In this document: positions 10,870 through 23,551 of the stretch, piece by piece | Layout of the letters: each line of letters opens with the position of its first letter | Position numbering within the stretch: the first letter of the stretch is position 1 | DNA from: Hyposmocoma kahamanoa | Lineage: Eukaryota > Arthropoda > Insecta > Lepidoptera > Cosmopterigidae | DNA: 64,000 nt | Assembly (NCBI RefSeq): GCF_003589595.1 | Contig: NW_020653750.1 | Coordinates: forward strand, 3,235,836 to 3,299,835 | Direction: 5' to 3' | Made by a program: the position numbers and the translations under genes | Notes under the pieces: generated by a model | The model's database searches: none | Told to the model about the DNA's origin: nothing | Seen by the model: the letters and a program-made list of their open reading frames with translations, nothing else

Positions 10870-13800
10870 CTCACGTAATATTCAAATATCGCCTAGCTTG
10901 ATGCTGAGCCCCTCATAGGACTCGACTAGATAGCGACCATCCCGCGTCGGAGTCTGTCGCAAAGGACCTTTGGGTGTGTTCCGTCTGTGCACGCGGATAC
11001 CAGCTCCTCCCTCCCGATTCCCACAGTCTCACCAGTTCTCAGCTCGCATGGTCCTGGAGCCTGGCTCTGCGCTGCGCTGAGCGTACCGCTTTGGCGTGGG
11101 GGACAGGGTTACGTAGAGGACCTGACCGAGCTTGTCCTAGCCAGTGAGGCCGTCCTGCCGCCAGTGATAAAAGCCTATGCGTTGGTATTTGTGCCGGACT
11201 GGGACCCCGGAGTTGAACCCGTCGGCCAAACTTAGGTTGGACCGGGGGCTCTTCCGTCCCCCATGCCAGGGAGGCGCTACACTAGGTGTTCCAGAGTGGA
11301 ATATGGTCTATTCTTTACCCAAGCAATTGTTGAGATTGTGCCAATCCGCTTCATCCTCCCTTTACATGTTTTAATTTATGGCTGCTCAAAAATGGAAAAA
11401 CGTCCATATAGCGGCGCCCTGTTCCACTTTAAATGTGGACTTTTGCAACATCAGGGGACTTCACTCTAACTTGAATGACGTAGGGTAAGGTTGCGTTAGA
11501 CGTACCACCGCCTAAGTCGTACTCGAGCGATATCTGGCCTCACATGCGTGAGAAGTAATATCTAGTAATATAAATTTGAACTATTAAGTTAAGCGAGTAA
11601 ACAAAAACAAACCGGCGGCCGGCCAATATTCGTGTTGGAAAAAATATGAAAAAGTAAGTTTTTGACGTTTTTCTTTAAAATTTCTTATTCATTCGGAAGT
11701 TATTCCAAGGAGCAATATGGTGGTAAAGTAATTTTTTGGTATTCGTCCACTTTTGACGTATTTTAGCATTTATTTAAGCACAAGCAAACGGCAGATCTTT
11801 TCATGTTATAACAGTAATTTTGATTGAAATTTTGAAAGTGTAGTTGCTTAAGTCGTACCCGTGGAAAATTCCTTAATCATACCGGTACGACTTAGGAATT
11901 TATGAAAATTATTCCTTAGTTTTTAGCTAAATATTTTTGTTAAATATTTTATTAAATATTTTTACACAACAAAACAAAATTTTTAGTGCCTTTATTATAC
12001 AATATGCCTTTATTTGTTTACTGAAGCATGTTAATTTTATTTCATTACAATTTGTAAGTTCGTTTCAGAAGAAATTATAATTTTATTTCATGACAATTCA
12101 TAATTCTATTTTTTAAGCGTTTAAAATTTTTGTTTTCTGTGTTCCCTTCCTTACACATGAGATTTTGGGATTGTTCTCTCCCTTCAAAAATATTAAGAAT
12201 TATTTGATTTTAACCACCTTAGTACCTGTTTCTAGATTTTAATTATTGTTAGTATGATCTCGTTTTATTAGTGCTGTACTATACAGTTTATGATGTCCTG
12301 ACTGAAGTGTTATTCTAAGTACGACTTAGGTTATAGGCGACCAGCCAGGTGCCTAAATCGTACCAAAAGTGCTTTTTGAAAATGTTGTCAATGCCTGACT
12401 CACTAAACGTTTTTGGATTTTCATTAAAACATATTGATAGTAAAATAAATAAAGATCCCGTAGACGCTAAAGGTTTGGTTTAATTTAAATAACCTTAAAT
12501 ATTACAGCTGTTTTTTCTGAGGGGATACGACTAACGCAACCTGACCCTACATCACCATCTCGAGACGTCCAAGCCGGCCTTATTTTTCCTGACGGAGACG
12601 CAGATATCTATCCTGCCGGACGTATCGTACCTCATGTACCCCGGATATAGTCTGAAACACAAATATGTTTCTCGGGCTGGGGTGTGCATGCCGTCTTGGC
12701 AGTTTCGAAGACAGGGACCTGTCTTTACACTGGGCGCGTGTTGATTACGGGGGCCACACATATATCTACGCGTGCCTTTATACAGGTCTCATAGCGGAGA
12801 CTCAGAAACCGACCGACTCCTAAGGTGCGTCCAAAAGGGACTTGACGAAATCCTGCAACAGCTTCCCTTAGTGGAAGTGTTGATGCTCGGCGATTTTAAA
12901 GCACACCACATGGAGTGATTAGGATCAGCACGTACCGATTATACAGGGGGAACAGTGCGTGACTTTGCCGCTGCACATGACCTCACACAATTAGTTGATG
13001 GTCCTACCAGAGTACCGGACATTGAAGGTCGTACTCCTGGTTTGCTGGAACTAATGCTGACGTCTCACCCAGACGGCATTCGGGTGTCCCGCCATGCCTC
13101 CTTGGGAACATATGATCATCTACTGATCCATTCTGAGTGAGTGTTACCCGGGCCAGACACCCCTGCCACCTGGAAGACGTCGTGTTTGGCATTGCAGGTC
13201 AGCTGATTGGTATGGATTGTGTGCGTTCTACGCCTCCTTCCCATGGAAGCAATTGAGCTTCTCTTCGGACGATCCTGATGTCTGCGCAGCGTGCAATGCC
13301 GAGGTGCTACTGTTGGGCATGGAATGTTTTATTCCAAATTCTGCAGTGCGCGTCTGTGGTCGCTCTCAACCTTGGTTTGGTAGGTCTTGTGGTGAAGCTT
13401 GTAGCGCTAAGTGCATGGCTTACCGGGCTTGGACTGTTGTCAGCGCCAAGGACCCGCAAACTTCCAAGTTGAAGCAGAATTTAACGGTGCCTCCAGGATT
13501 TGCAAAAGAGTAATTGCCGCTGCAAAGCGAAAAACTAGTTGACCACCCATCGGGTAGCCGTGCCTTCTGGTCCCTCGCCAAGACTGTTCACTCACACTAC
13601 CACCATTGCGCAAGACTGATGGTTCACTGGCTTATTCCGCTAAAGAGAAAGCTGAACTCCTGTTTTCTTATTTTGCGTCGAACTCAACTCTTGACGACGA
13701 GGGTAACCAACCACCTACTATCCCGCGGTGTAAGTGCACAATGCCCGAAATCGGCTTCGCGCAAAATGCGGTACGGCGTGGTCTATTTGCCCTTGACGTC

Positions 13801-14890
13801 AAGAAGTCCAGTGGGCTCGATGGCATTCCCGTTATTGTGCTCAGGACGTGCGCTCCCGAGTTGGCTCCGGTCTTAACGCGCCTCTTCTCGTTTTCGTACC
13901 ACTTAGGTAAAGTCCCGTCTTCGTGGAAGGTAGCCTACGTTCACCCCAAACCCAAAAAGGGTGACAGTATAGACCCGTCCAACTATCGGCCTATAGCGAT
14001 AATCTCCTTGCTCTTCAAAGTGATGGAACGTGTGGTAAACTACCAGCTCTTGAATTACATCGAGGATCGCTAGCTTATTAACGACTGCCAATACGACTTT
14101 CGCCGCGGTCGTGGTGCTGGTAATCTTCTGATATATCTCACGCACCAAAGGGCTGCTGCCTTCGAGAGCAAAGGGGAAGCAATGGCCGTGAGCTTAGACA
14201 TCGCTAAGGCTTTTGATCAGGTCTGGCACAAGGCACTTCTATCGAAGTTACCAGCTTACGAGCTTCCAAAAGGGCTGTGCACTTGGATCGCCAGCTTGCT
14301 GTCTGAAAGTAACATAAAAGTTGCTGTTGACGGATTATGCTCGAACACCATACACATCAACGTGTATGGCGTTCCACGAGGATCTGTGCTATCACCAACC
14401 CTGTTCGTCCTGCATATCAATGAAATGTTATTAACTAGTAACATTCATTGCTATGATGACAGTACCGGTGATGCCTACTATACAGGTCGCACAAATATGC
14501 CAAATATGCCAACCACCAGCAAGTGGAAAAAAAGGGACTGCAACTTGTGTCCAAAATCGAGACTTCTTTGGTGTAGGTCTCAGAATGGGACCGACAGAAT
14601 CTGTCAAATTTAACCCCGCAAAGACACAAGTGTGCGCGTTTACCCCTAAAAAGTCCCCATTTGTAATAGCGCCAAAGCTCCAGAACACTGCCTTTACCAT
14701 CTTTAAGAGTATTGAGATACTTGGTGTCGACATCACAAACGAAGTCCGGTTCTGGAGTTATTTGGAAAGCAAAGCCAAATTGGCTTCAAAAAAGCTCGGA
14801 GTGCTCAATAGAGCGAAGCAGTATGCAGCATGTTACGTTAAGATATTTCAGTCTCAGCTCTACAGCGTGCGGAAGCAAAGTAATTAAGGT
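10870..14890 (+). mobile_element. Dead non-LTR retrotransposon (Jockey/CR1-type, APE endonuclease and RT), interrupted
   Basis: A GC-rich 5' leader (about 10,900-11,400) is followed by an endonuclease region (VDFCNIRGLHS, LTETQI, LGDFKAHH near 12,880, YDHLLIHS near 13,110). Reverse transcriptase follows, with NYRPIAIIS near 13,980, SLDIAKAFDQVW near 14,188 and VPRGSVLSPTLF near 14,370. The catalytic motif reads CYDDS at about 14,450, one residue short of the usual YADD. Stops include TGA at 12,916-12,918 and TAG at 14,071-14,073, and several frameshifts separate the pieces. The 3' end is missing after about 14,830. A DNA transposon sits inside the endonuclease region. Exact clade not assigned. 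Confidence 0.88.
11483..12547. mobile_element. 1,065 bp TIR DNA transposon with TA target duplication
   Basis: It interrupts the endonuclease frame of the non-LTR element. The left end GGGTAAGGTTGCGTTAG and the right end, read on the other strand, GGGTCAGGTTGCGTTAG match at 16 of 17. Removing the insert and one TA restores the frame NLNDVHHHLET, so the target is TA (11481-11482 and 12548-12549). No transposase frame is visible, so it is non-autonomous. The interior carries a motif close to CTAAGTCGTACC in both orientations. TA targets suggest a Tc1/mariner-like mechanism, but the GGG end is not diagnostic. Confidence 0.85.
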
Positions 14891-15358
14891 TATCCAGAGT
14901 CTTTACCAACAATCCGATTTTACTTAGGGATGTTTATATAAATAGTTACAACTCAAAATATAAATATAAAAATATTAACTATAAATTATCAGCTAACATA
15001 CTTAAGTACTTTAATTTACTTAAAAGGGTATTACTTAACAATCGCCAGTAGAGCTTTCAACAATAGAAACTTTACACAAGTTTGGAAGTATATATTGCGG
15101 GTGCGATTTTGTCAACAGCAAAATGGCGGTCCCTACTGTCGCGTTGGATATTTATCACCGCCAGTCAACAAATTTTGCATCCTTTTATTTTCGGCCTAGA
15201 CTAACTGAACGTAACGGTAAACACGGCAAAATAAACACGCTCCCGTTGAATTGGCGCGCACATTTATTTTGTTTTACGACTTACGGATATCCTCACCTGA
15301 TTGAAAGCTATCAATTAATTGTAAACCTCAGAGTAAATTATGTGTAAATTTGCAAATT

Positions 15359-15394
15359 TTTATATTTAACTAACTGGTGTTAGTTAAATATAAA
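15359..15394. repeat. Perfect 16 bp hairpin with TGGT loop
   Basis: TTTATATTTAACTAAC and its exact inverse are separated by four bases. Confidence 0.9.
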
Positions 15395-15425
15395 GGTTGG
15401 CTAAATCGGTGTATTGGCTAAATCG

Positions 15426-15721
15426 TTTTTTTTTATAATATTAAGTGACAGGACGAACAAGTGTGCCTGATGGTAAGCTACACGCCTGTCCATAACAGGT
15501 GCAGTGCCACTCAGAGCCTTAAATCGCAAAGAATTGAGGGGCACTGGTACTGCGCCCACCTGAGACATAAGTTGACAAGTCCCATGTGCCTGTAATTTCA
15601 CCAGCACCCTTACCTTCAAAACAGAAACGCAGTAATGCTGACATTACTGCTTGGCGGCAGAAATAGGTAAGATGGCAGAAACCCTGGACGAACTCTTTCA
15701 CAAAGAGCTCTACTACTACTA
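15426..15721 (-). repeat. Family A repeat, near complete
   Basis: One of the best preserved copies, including the AGTAATGCTGACATTACT mini-palindrome and the CTCTACTACTACTA end. Confidence 0.87.
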
Positions 15722-16913
15722 AATTGTTGTACTTAGTTCGAAAGATCAGTGAAGCAAATTTCAAAAACGTCTATTAAAAACCATAACAACTTTATGCCTA
15801 GATGAATCTACATTAATTGCTTCATATATGGTTCGAAAAAGGAACCGCCCCAGCTATGTAGGTCAAAACCGTTTGTTATTCAACCATTAAGAGCTCGATG
15901 TGTGTATTGGGGTATTGTAATGAAAACGAAATTGAATACATTAATAGGGAAGCCATTGATCGGGTGCCAAATTTAGCTTACTCGAGTCCAACAATCAATC
16001 ATTTTGTATTATGAGATTCACAGTTAGTAGTAATTTAGGTATAAGTAGGACAGAAGCTCAAATTCCACGGCAGGCAGTGGCGACGATCGAAAACAATCCC
16101 ACGCTCCAATACACATTGATAATTTTGCTCCCGGTTCGTTCCCCTTCCCAAACAGCTAAGCTGGACACCTAGATACATATACTATCTTTATACTTAATCC
16201 TACAGCTGTACAATACTCGTACAAGTGGTATTGGAAACCGATAAAATACAGAGCAGGTGGGGTTGGTAACAGTTCTTTAATTTATTGTCCGACATTGTCC
16301 CACTATGATTAATGTATTCTGTACCTAAATGGTCGTAGCTAATACATAAAAGGACAGCCATTGATTTATTAGTATTACACAATATAGATTACGTTACTTC
16401 TTGTTAGTTAAAAATCAAATAGCTGTTGACAACAACTATCGTAGTTATGGAATCAAATCTAAGTTACCTATAGATTAAGAAACGAGGTGAACGACAAACT
16501 GATCCAATTGCCGTGACTTGTAACACAATGAAATGTAACATATGTAAAGCATAATTAAGTCATAATAAGGAAAAGGATATGATAATGATGATGATGAAGT
16601 GAAAGGAGGGATTATTATCCAAATATCTCACGGGACAATTTTACGTCATCTGTAATTTTACGATAGATAATTGCCAGAATTGAATTAATTTTCCGCGTCT
16701 TTTATATCGCAGAGGTCTAATGGTTCTGAATTAGTCTATAACGTTTTTATCCTAAAACAGGAGAGTTATAAAAAATTCACATATTCCTGATTTGTTTCAT
16801 GTAATTCTATTATTCTTATGATGTTCATGTGATTATAGCACTTTTCAAATATGATCACTTTATTATACCAAGATTACGATATATAAAGTTCCGGTTCTGT
16901 CCATAATTGCGAG

Positions 16914-17121
16914 TTAATAATAATAACGCACACACTGATCATAGCTCCACACTAGGGAAACCCTGTGTCGCGGGTGCCATGGAGACACATATAGACGACC
17001 ACAAATTACACCTAAACTCACGAGAGAAATAAATGTAGGCCATAAACATATTTCTCCCGACCCGGGAATCGAACCTGGGACCTCTGCGTGGCAGTCCGGC
17101 ATGGTAGCCACGAAGGCAGTT
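16914..17121 (-). repeat. tRNA-derived SINE (family S1)
   Basis: On the minus strand it opens AACTGCCTTCGTGGCTACCA and has a box-B-like GGTTCGATTCC. Then follow GGAGAAATATGTTTATGGCC, GAGTTTAGGTGTAATTTGTG, ACACAGGGTTTCCCTAG and a short (TTA)n tail. Confidence 0.87.
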
Positions 17122-17427
17122 GTTTGAAAACACCCATATTAGAAAGGTAAGGGGGCAAGTTATTTCTAAAGTTAACATATTTTTAATGCTACCAGCGCAA
17201 AAAAGGTAATTTGGACATTTAACTTTTTTTTCTCCAATATTACTTTAAATGACACTAAAATACATAATTATTATATATTTGTATGCTATTATCATGTAAA
17301 AAAATTTACAATAAAATATTCTTTATATAGATATAAAACAATTATGTATTTTATTTAATATAATTTAAGGTAAGTTTGTAGAAAAATTATTGAATGTGGG
17401 TTACACCACCATTGCGCTGATAATCTT

Positions 17428-17709
17428 ATTTTTTTATGGCACAAAGTGACGGAACGAACAAGTCGTTCTCCTGGTGGTAAGCGACACGCCTGTCCATGAT
17501 AATTATTGCAATGACGCTCAGCTCAAACATTTGAGTATGATATGGACATAAGAATATGATGGACATAAGTTGACAAGTATCATGTGCCTATAATTTCACC
17601 AGTCTATTCACATGTCAGTTCTGTAATTTTACCCTTCAAAACCAAAGTGCTCACATTACTGCTTGGCGGCAGAAATAGGTAAAGTGGCAGTACTTCTCTG
17701 GATGAACTT
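17428..17709 (-). repeat. Family A repeat, diverged middle
   Basis: Both outer parts match. The GATCTGAGGGGCACTGCCAC block is replaced by unrelated sequence. Confidence 0.8.
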
Positions 17710-18202
17710 GAAAATCCTAGCTTTATAAATAATTCAAGTTATTTAAAACTTTGTAAGTAACCTGTGTTCATTGCCCATGATAGTATTTTCACTAATTTAA
17801 ACTGAGATAGATGCATAGTAGTCCAATCTAGGCACCGTTTATTTGAGCCAACAACTATAAAGCCCACATCTTGATTGCACAAGGCATATTTCATAAGGTC
17901 TAGCGGCATTTTGTACGGAGCCAATTACCTACAGCCAGATTTAGGGCAACTCGGCTAGATTTACACCGTCAGCGATACGGAGAACTAATGGCAAAATGGC
18001 CCGAACCCAAGTGCCCGCCAGAGTCGCAGTTAGTGAACAAATGTATCTCAAATTCAGACGAGTAGATAGTTCATTCTTTTTACTGTTCTTACAGTACACA
18101 CCCAAAGTAAAGAATTTCATAACTACCTTATGGTGTTTGTATTGGTTGAGCAAAGTACGCGTTATTAGCAAGTAAATAATATTTTCTAAATGAATGAAAC
18201 AT

Positions 18203-18490
18203 ATAGGAAATGAAACTACTTTTCCGGATTTAAATCGCGTATATTTGTTTTTTCAAACAAACCAACGTTTCGGGCCCTTTACAAGTCCCATGGTCACGGT
18301 TGACTTGTTGGTTGAGAGTCAACCGTGACCATGGGACCAGTAAAGAGCCCGAAACGTCGGGGCTTGCATCAAGTACGTATAGTACACAGTAAATTCATAA
18401 CACGAGAACATAACGAGTTCTTTGGGTTTCGCGATTGTTATACATAGGAAATTAAACTATTTTTTTGGGTCTAAATCGAATACATTTTAC
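18203..18490. repeat. Foldback MITE family B, rearranged copy
   Basis: The left arm (18203-18290) and part of the right arm (to about 18362) are present. After about 50 bp of other sequence a second terminus of the family (TTTCGCGATTGTTATACATAGG) occurs at 18,427-18,490. Confidence 0.75.
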
Positions 18491-19733
18491 TGGCTCAGTC
18501 AGCCAGGCGTGACAAATTTGTTTGAATGTACGCTGTTTATTTGTTTAATGTCCTATAAGCATTTAATATAACAAAAACTAACTTAATCTATCACATAAAT
18601 AAAAATATTAGACAACATCAAATACGTTGCTCTGATCCCAAAGTTAGTAACTAAAGCACTTGTGTTATGGAAATCGGAAACAACGACGGTACCACAAACA
18701 CCCAGACCCGAGACAATATGGAAAAGACTCGGGACCTCAGAGATGGCGACACCATGAAAACCGGTGCGCGTGCCTCTGGACCAAAAATCTTCAATAAAAT
18801 AATAACACAAAAAAGTAGCAACCCTTTGAAAATTAGTATATTAAAGAATGTACACAGAAATCTTCCGTACTTCCAGAATGAGTATCTGCGATCGTTGTCG
18901 TGTGCAATTTGTTCGTACTCGGACTCGTTAGTACTTTTTACAAGCTAACATTTAGAGAAACATTTTCTCTTTGTTCTCTTATTATTACTAGAAAAGAAAC
19001 AAGTCGTATATTAAAATAAATTATGCTTTAATATACATATATAAGCTAACCTTAATACGTTCACCTTCATATGGTTATCAAGATCAACAAATTCCAGAGC
19101 TACGACTACATTCCCTTGTGATCCTTATGGCAGGAAAAAGGACAGCCGACCGTAGGTAAAATAAAAGATAATTTAACCGTTAGTGATATTGTATGTGTCA
19201 AGTAGGAACCCAAGAGCAAGCACGTAGGTCCCCTTGCAAATGACAGATTACCTCGTTTGTCTAATGATAGGGGGACTAGAATACCTACGTTCAACAAACA
19301 TTATTACTAGCACAACGTAGCGGATATTCATTCCTCAAACGCCATGTTTTATTCATATATTCGTAATAAATCACGTTTATACTCCCGTAGGTTTGCGATT
19401 ATCCCCTTCTCAAAATCCAAAGTCCATTCTACAAAAATTCAGGAGTGACACGCTCGTTGTCTTAGCGTGACAAAGTGATGAAGCCCTTGTGGACTTTCTT
19501 TTGTTTTTTAGATCTATTTATTGTTTTACTAACAATAAAGTGTTTCGTTACCTTCAAAGATATTTTTTATTTGAGTACTGTAGTAGTTTGTTTTTAGTTA
19601 GTTACATAGTTGTTCAGGTGTGGTTTAGTTATATAGTAGAATCTTTTTTTCATTCAATTAGAACACTTTAGGTTAATTTTAATTAAGAGGCGATGCGTTA
19701 ATGATTTGAATCCTTTTAACATCACTAGCTTTT

Positions 19734-20048
19734 TAGTACCAGTAAAGCTCCTTGTGAGAGAGTTTGTCCAGGAAAGTACTGCCACCTTACCTATCTATTT
19801 CTGCCGCCAAGCAGTAATATGAGCATTACTGCGTTCCGGTTTTGAAGAGTAAGGGTGCTAGTGAAATTACAGGCATATGAGATCTATCAACTTATGTCTA
19901 AGGGTGACGGGCGCAGTGGTAGTGTCCCTCAGATTTTTGCGATATAAAACTTTGAGTGGCACTGCAGTGGCTATGAACAAGCGTGTCGCTTTATACCAGG
20001 CGCACGATTATTAGTGACGTCACTCGGTATCATAAAAAACAAAAAAAA
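19734..20048 (+). repeat. Family A repeat, near complete
   Basis: It runs from CCAGTAAAGCTCCTTGTGAG to TCATAAAAAACAAAAAAAA. Confidence 0.87.
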
Positions 20049-20706
20049 TCAGATAACCTATGTCTCAGTTGCAATACTTTAAAAGTGATTTCTAATCATT
20101 TGCGGCCAAAACTATAAATCCACTGTTTAATAAAGTAGCTTTTGAATTAATCATTTATTTATTATTCTTATTTTTTATTATATATTGCACATCATAATTT
20201 ACACTGTCTATCCATAAATATGTCTACATTGGTAGGTAACTAACACATAAGTTGATAACATGTTCAGTTTCAAAGCTTTCTGCATGAATGAATGCCTCGG
20301 TGCTTGGTTTCAGGTTGTGTGGAAGTTTCAACTGTAAGATTAATCCCTAGCAAGTTCGTGTACGCGGACGTGAGAACACAGAAGTTTGTGGAAATCGTAC
20401 AAGGGGAAACAATAAAATTCACGGGTCGCTGCCGCAGTGGTAACGGAGAACCTGCAGGAAGCTGACAGGCCTTGGTTACGTTAAGGTTGGGACAGCGATT
20501 TTCAAAACTTTTTATTTGATTTGTTTTATATTCAGTAAATTCATAATTTGATTTTCTAAAAGTTAAGGGTTATTAGAATATAATAGGTACTTAGAAATTA
20601 AAAAAATCCGATACGATACGTAATAAATAATATGTGTATCTAATTTCTCCTACCACCATCGACATGATTTATAAAAATATTATTTAATACAATCATAACT
20701 TTTTAT

Positions 20707-21016
20707 GAAAAAAAACCAGCCTCCAAAGTTTGTGGAATTACATGTATTTGCCAAAGTTTTATTTCAATAATCGATTTCAATCGGTTAACGGAAATGGGTG
20801 AAATTCAATAAACCGGTTTCATCCCTTAGTTTACCACCCCTAGAGGTGGAATATTTTCCTCAAATTTCAATGGGACCACTACTGAGGTACCTCCTTTCCA
20901 ACAAAAAATAATCATCGAAATCGGTTCACAAATGTCGCATTAATCGCGTTACATACACACACAAAAATACAGTCGAAATAAGAACATCCTCCTTTTTTGA
21001 AGTCAGTTTAAAAAAA
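20707..21016. mobile_element. Lepidopteran TIR repeat (family C)
   Basis: Same order as the copy at 318: AACCAGCCTCCAAAGT start, CCCTAGAGGTGGAATATTTT, CATCGAAATCGGTTCACAAA and TTTTTTGAAGTCAGTTTAAA at the end. Confidence 0.72.
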
Positions 21017-21324
21017 GGACTTTGGTGAAATGTAATATCGGGTGATGACCGTATTGATATTATGAAATACGATTACCCAAGATCAAAATGAAGTGAACAA
21101 AAATTCCCGATAATATATTACGAGTATGTAGCATAGAGCTATGTAGTAGAATTAACACATCCAAACAGATATATGCAAGTATTTACTCATCTTGAAGTTC
21201 AATATCAAATTTTATCGAGGTTTCGAATATCACATTCAAGAAAATTTGTGAAACAGTTCTAAAATTTGTTCCAGTTTACTGCATTCAAGGGACACTTTAC
21301 CTTCTTGGTATTGTTGATACCAAA

Positions 21325-21530
21325 CAACAGTAAACAGATATTATTGATTTTTATGATGATATTCATATTTTTCTTGTGAAATTACCACGCCAGTTTGTTG
21401 TAATTGATAATACAAACATCGAACACAAAGAAAAATTCCTTCGACCTGGCAGGACTCGAACCAGAGTCTGTGCCAAATCAGGGCGTACACTCTACCAATT
21501 GAACTACAGATCGAGTGAGCAAAGTTTACG
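21325..21530 (-). repeat. tRNA-derived SINE (family S2)
   Basis: On the minus strand: TGTAGTTCAATTGGTAGAGT (box A), GGTTCGAGTCC (box B), then AAGGAATTTTTCTTTGTGTT and a body with GAATATCATCAT-like sequence. The cloverleaf-like head is the best preserved of the family. Confidence 0.8.
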
Positions 21531-22236
21531 AATTTCTCTAAGTGTTTATTACAGACCTTTTGTATTGGGTTTTTTCGGCCTTTATCGCCATAAACGACTC
21601 CTGTGAGACATCTATAGAACTTCTCACTCTGTGGTAAACAGATATTGTCAAGAAAAAATAATATTTAACAAAGAGTCATCTATAATAAAGGATTCATCGG
21701 ACTTTTTAACTCGGAATCGGCTTGAGTCAGAAAAAACTTCATATCTGTCGTCATTTTTCTCTTCCACCCGAAGCGCCGATGTTAAATGTATAACGTCTCT
21801 TTTGCTTTCATTACACGGACATAAAGCTTCTTTTCTGGTGACTCCGTAAGTTCAAAATTCAATCGATCTGGGATGTGTTAAACTTATGAATGTTAGAGAA
21901 CACATGTTCACACCTTAAACCACATTACTTTCCGCTTTTTTCCTCCCAATGCACTAAGTCTTATTTCAATGCTCTAGCGCCGATAAATCTGTCGAAGCCG
22001 ATCGCCGCGATACTTCCGATATTACGGTTTTGACCTTAAAGCGCTAAACTTCTATAAATTCACTGTGTTTAATGGTTGTATTTATTGAGGAAAGTTCAGT
22101 TCAATTTGAGTTTACAAAGTACTTGCTATTAATAATTTGCTTTGTTGTGAAGTTTATTTAAAGCTAAGTAAACAATAATCTTTTGATGTATAAGATAGAG
22201 GAAATTATGTAAAACTTATGGTAAAGTTACTGTTTA

Positions 22237-22458
22237 ACTGCCTCTGTGGCCGAACGGTTACCATGCCGGACTACCACGCAGAGGTCCCAGGTTCGATTCC
22301 CGGGCCGAGAGAAATATTTGTATGGCTTACATTTATTTCTCTCGTGAGTTTGGGTGTAATTTGTGGTTGTCTATGTGTGTGTCCATGGCACTCGCGGCAC
22401 AGGGTTTCCCTACTGCGGAGCTACGTTGCGTGTGTGCGTTATTTATTTATTTATTTAC
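22237..22458 (+). repeat. tRNA-derived SINE (family S1)
   Basis: The head is TGCCTCTGTGGCCGAACGGT with box B GGTTCGATTCC. The body is as in the other copies, with a (TTTA)n tail at 22,440-22,456. Confidence 0.9.
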
Positions 22459-22480
22459 TGTTCACACGGATACGCCTATC

Positions 22481-22549
22481 TACAGGCGTGTCGTTCACCA
22501 CCAGTCGCTCGACTTATTCGCCCCGTCACTTTATATAATAAAAAAAAAT
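22481..22549 (+). repeat. Family A repeat, 3' end only
   Basis: ACAGGCGTGTCGTTCACCAC through to an A-tail. It directly follows a tRNA-derived SINE. Confidence 0.7.
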
Positions 22550-22631
22550 TGCAAATTCATGTGATCGAACTCCGAAACGATAAATATTTTATTACTTAGC
22601 TCTCAATAAATGACAAATATCACTTATACTA

Positions 22632-22969
22632 GAATCACGCTTTTTGAACTTTTGTTAATAGAATTCACAAGTGAAAGATAAAAATTCATATAAACTTAAA
22701 ACTTAATTTTCATATTACTCCTCTTATGTCAACTGGCATCAAACTTAAGTATTACTTAAACCAATGTTTGCAATGCAAAAGTCACTATTAATACATTGTG
22801 TTAAGACTGTCTTCTCAAATTTAAGCATTGGTTTCAGATGTACTTAAGTTAAGTGCAAGTGGACATGAAAGGAGTAATATGAAAATGATATGTAAGTTTT
22901 TATAAAGTTTTATCTTTCGCTTGTGAATTTTGTAAATTTTGTGTAACAAAAGTTCAAAAAGCGTGCTTC
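22632..22969. repeat. 338 bp inverted-repeat MITE with TA target
   Basis: The ends GAATCACGCTTTTTGAACTT and its counterpart on the other strand (GAAGCACGCTTTTTGAACTT) are 19/20 identical. Inverted similarity extends inward (CACTTGT or CAAGCGAAAG, CATATTACTCC, AAACCAATG), so nearly the whole unit folds back imperfectly. TA flanks both ends (22630-22631, 22970-22971). Confidence 0.78.
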
Positions 22970-23469
22970 TACAACGCAACCACGTACTCAAGTATGGTCT
23001 AGTGTAAAACAAGAAAAACTAAACTCTACATTGTAAAACAATAAAGATATTGCATAAATAACATCCAAAAATAATAACAAGAAAAAAAATTTATGTTCAA
23101 AAACAAGGAATTGATTTCGAAATACCTTTTCACGATTACCCGTAGTAAAATGCGAGCGGTGCATTATGTAAGCTTACCCGTGTAACGCGGGCAAGATTTA
23201 ATTTAAAATAATCCACCGTTAATTAACCGGGAGTTCCGGTTAAAACGAGCTTCTCCAGCTTTGAATAAATATACAAAATATTTTACATTCGCAAAAGACT
23301 TTATATTGTAAATTAAATGATTGTCACAATGGTTGACGCTCTTTTCGAAGTGTGATGTTGTACACATCACGCTTCAGATGGCCAATATAATTAATTGATA
23401 CAATAATGTATCAGAGATTGTTAGATCATTAAACTACAAAGATTGACATTACAACATATTTTACTGTTG

Positions 23470-23548
23470 AGTACTTAGGTTTTCGCGATCGCAAATGAAA
23501 ATATTTTTCCGGATATAATTCGCTTACATTTGTTTTTTTCACGATTTC
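23470..23548. repeat. Foldback MITE family B, terminal fragment
   Basis: It contains GTACTTAGGTTTTCGCGAT and a diverged TTTTTCCGGATATAATTCGC, the outer end of the family, directly before a family A repeat. Confidence 0.65.
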
Positions 23549-23551
23549 GAG

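Larger units (their letters stand above)
15722..19733. other. Repeat-bearing region without genes
   Basis: Apart from the S1, family A and family B copies listed, I see AT-rich single-copy-like sequence. A 93-codon frame at 18,667-18,948 matches nothing. Confidence 0.5.
20049..22236. other. Repeat-bearing region without genes
   Basis: A patch at 20,280-20,490 is less AT-rich (GTTCGTGTACGCGGACGTGA) but has no clear frame or splice sites. The family C and S2 copies are listed separately. Confidence 0.45.

Noticed and set aside
13004..14887. Many overlapping open frames on both strands
   Set aside because: They are pieces and shadows of the decayed non-LTR retrotransposon, not separate genes.
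15123..15347. 74-codon frame with a good start context
   Set aside because: No family match, no splice or conservation evidence, and its end runs into AT-rich sequence.
21440..21520. Possible tRNA gene on the minus strand
   Set aside because: The head looks tRNA-like, but the same S2 body follows it as in other copies.
22237..22310. Possible true tRNA gene
   Set aside because: The A and B boxes are real, but the sequence runs straight into a conserved SINE body and microsatellite tail and recurs several times.
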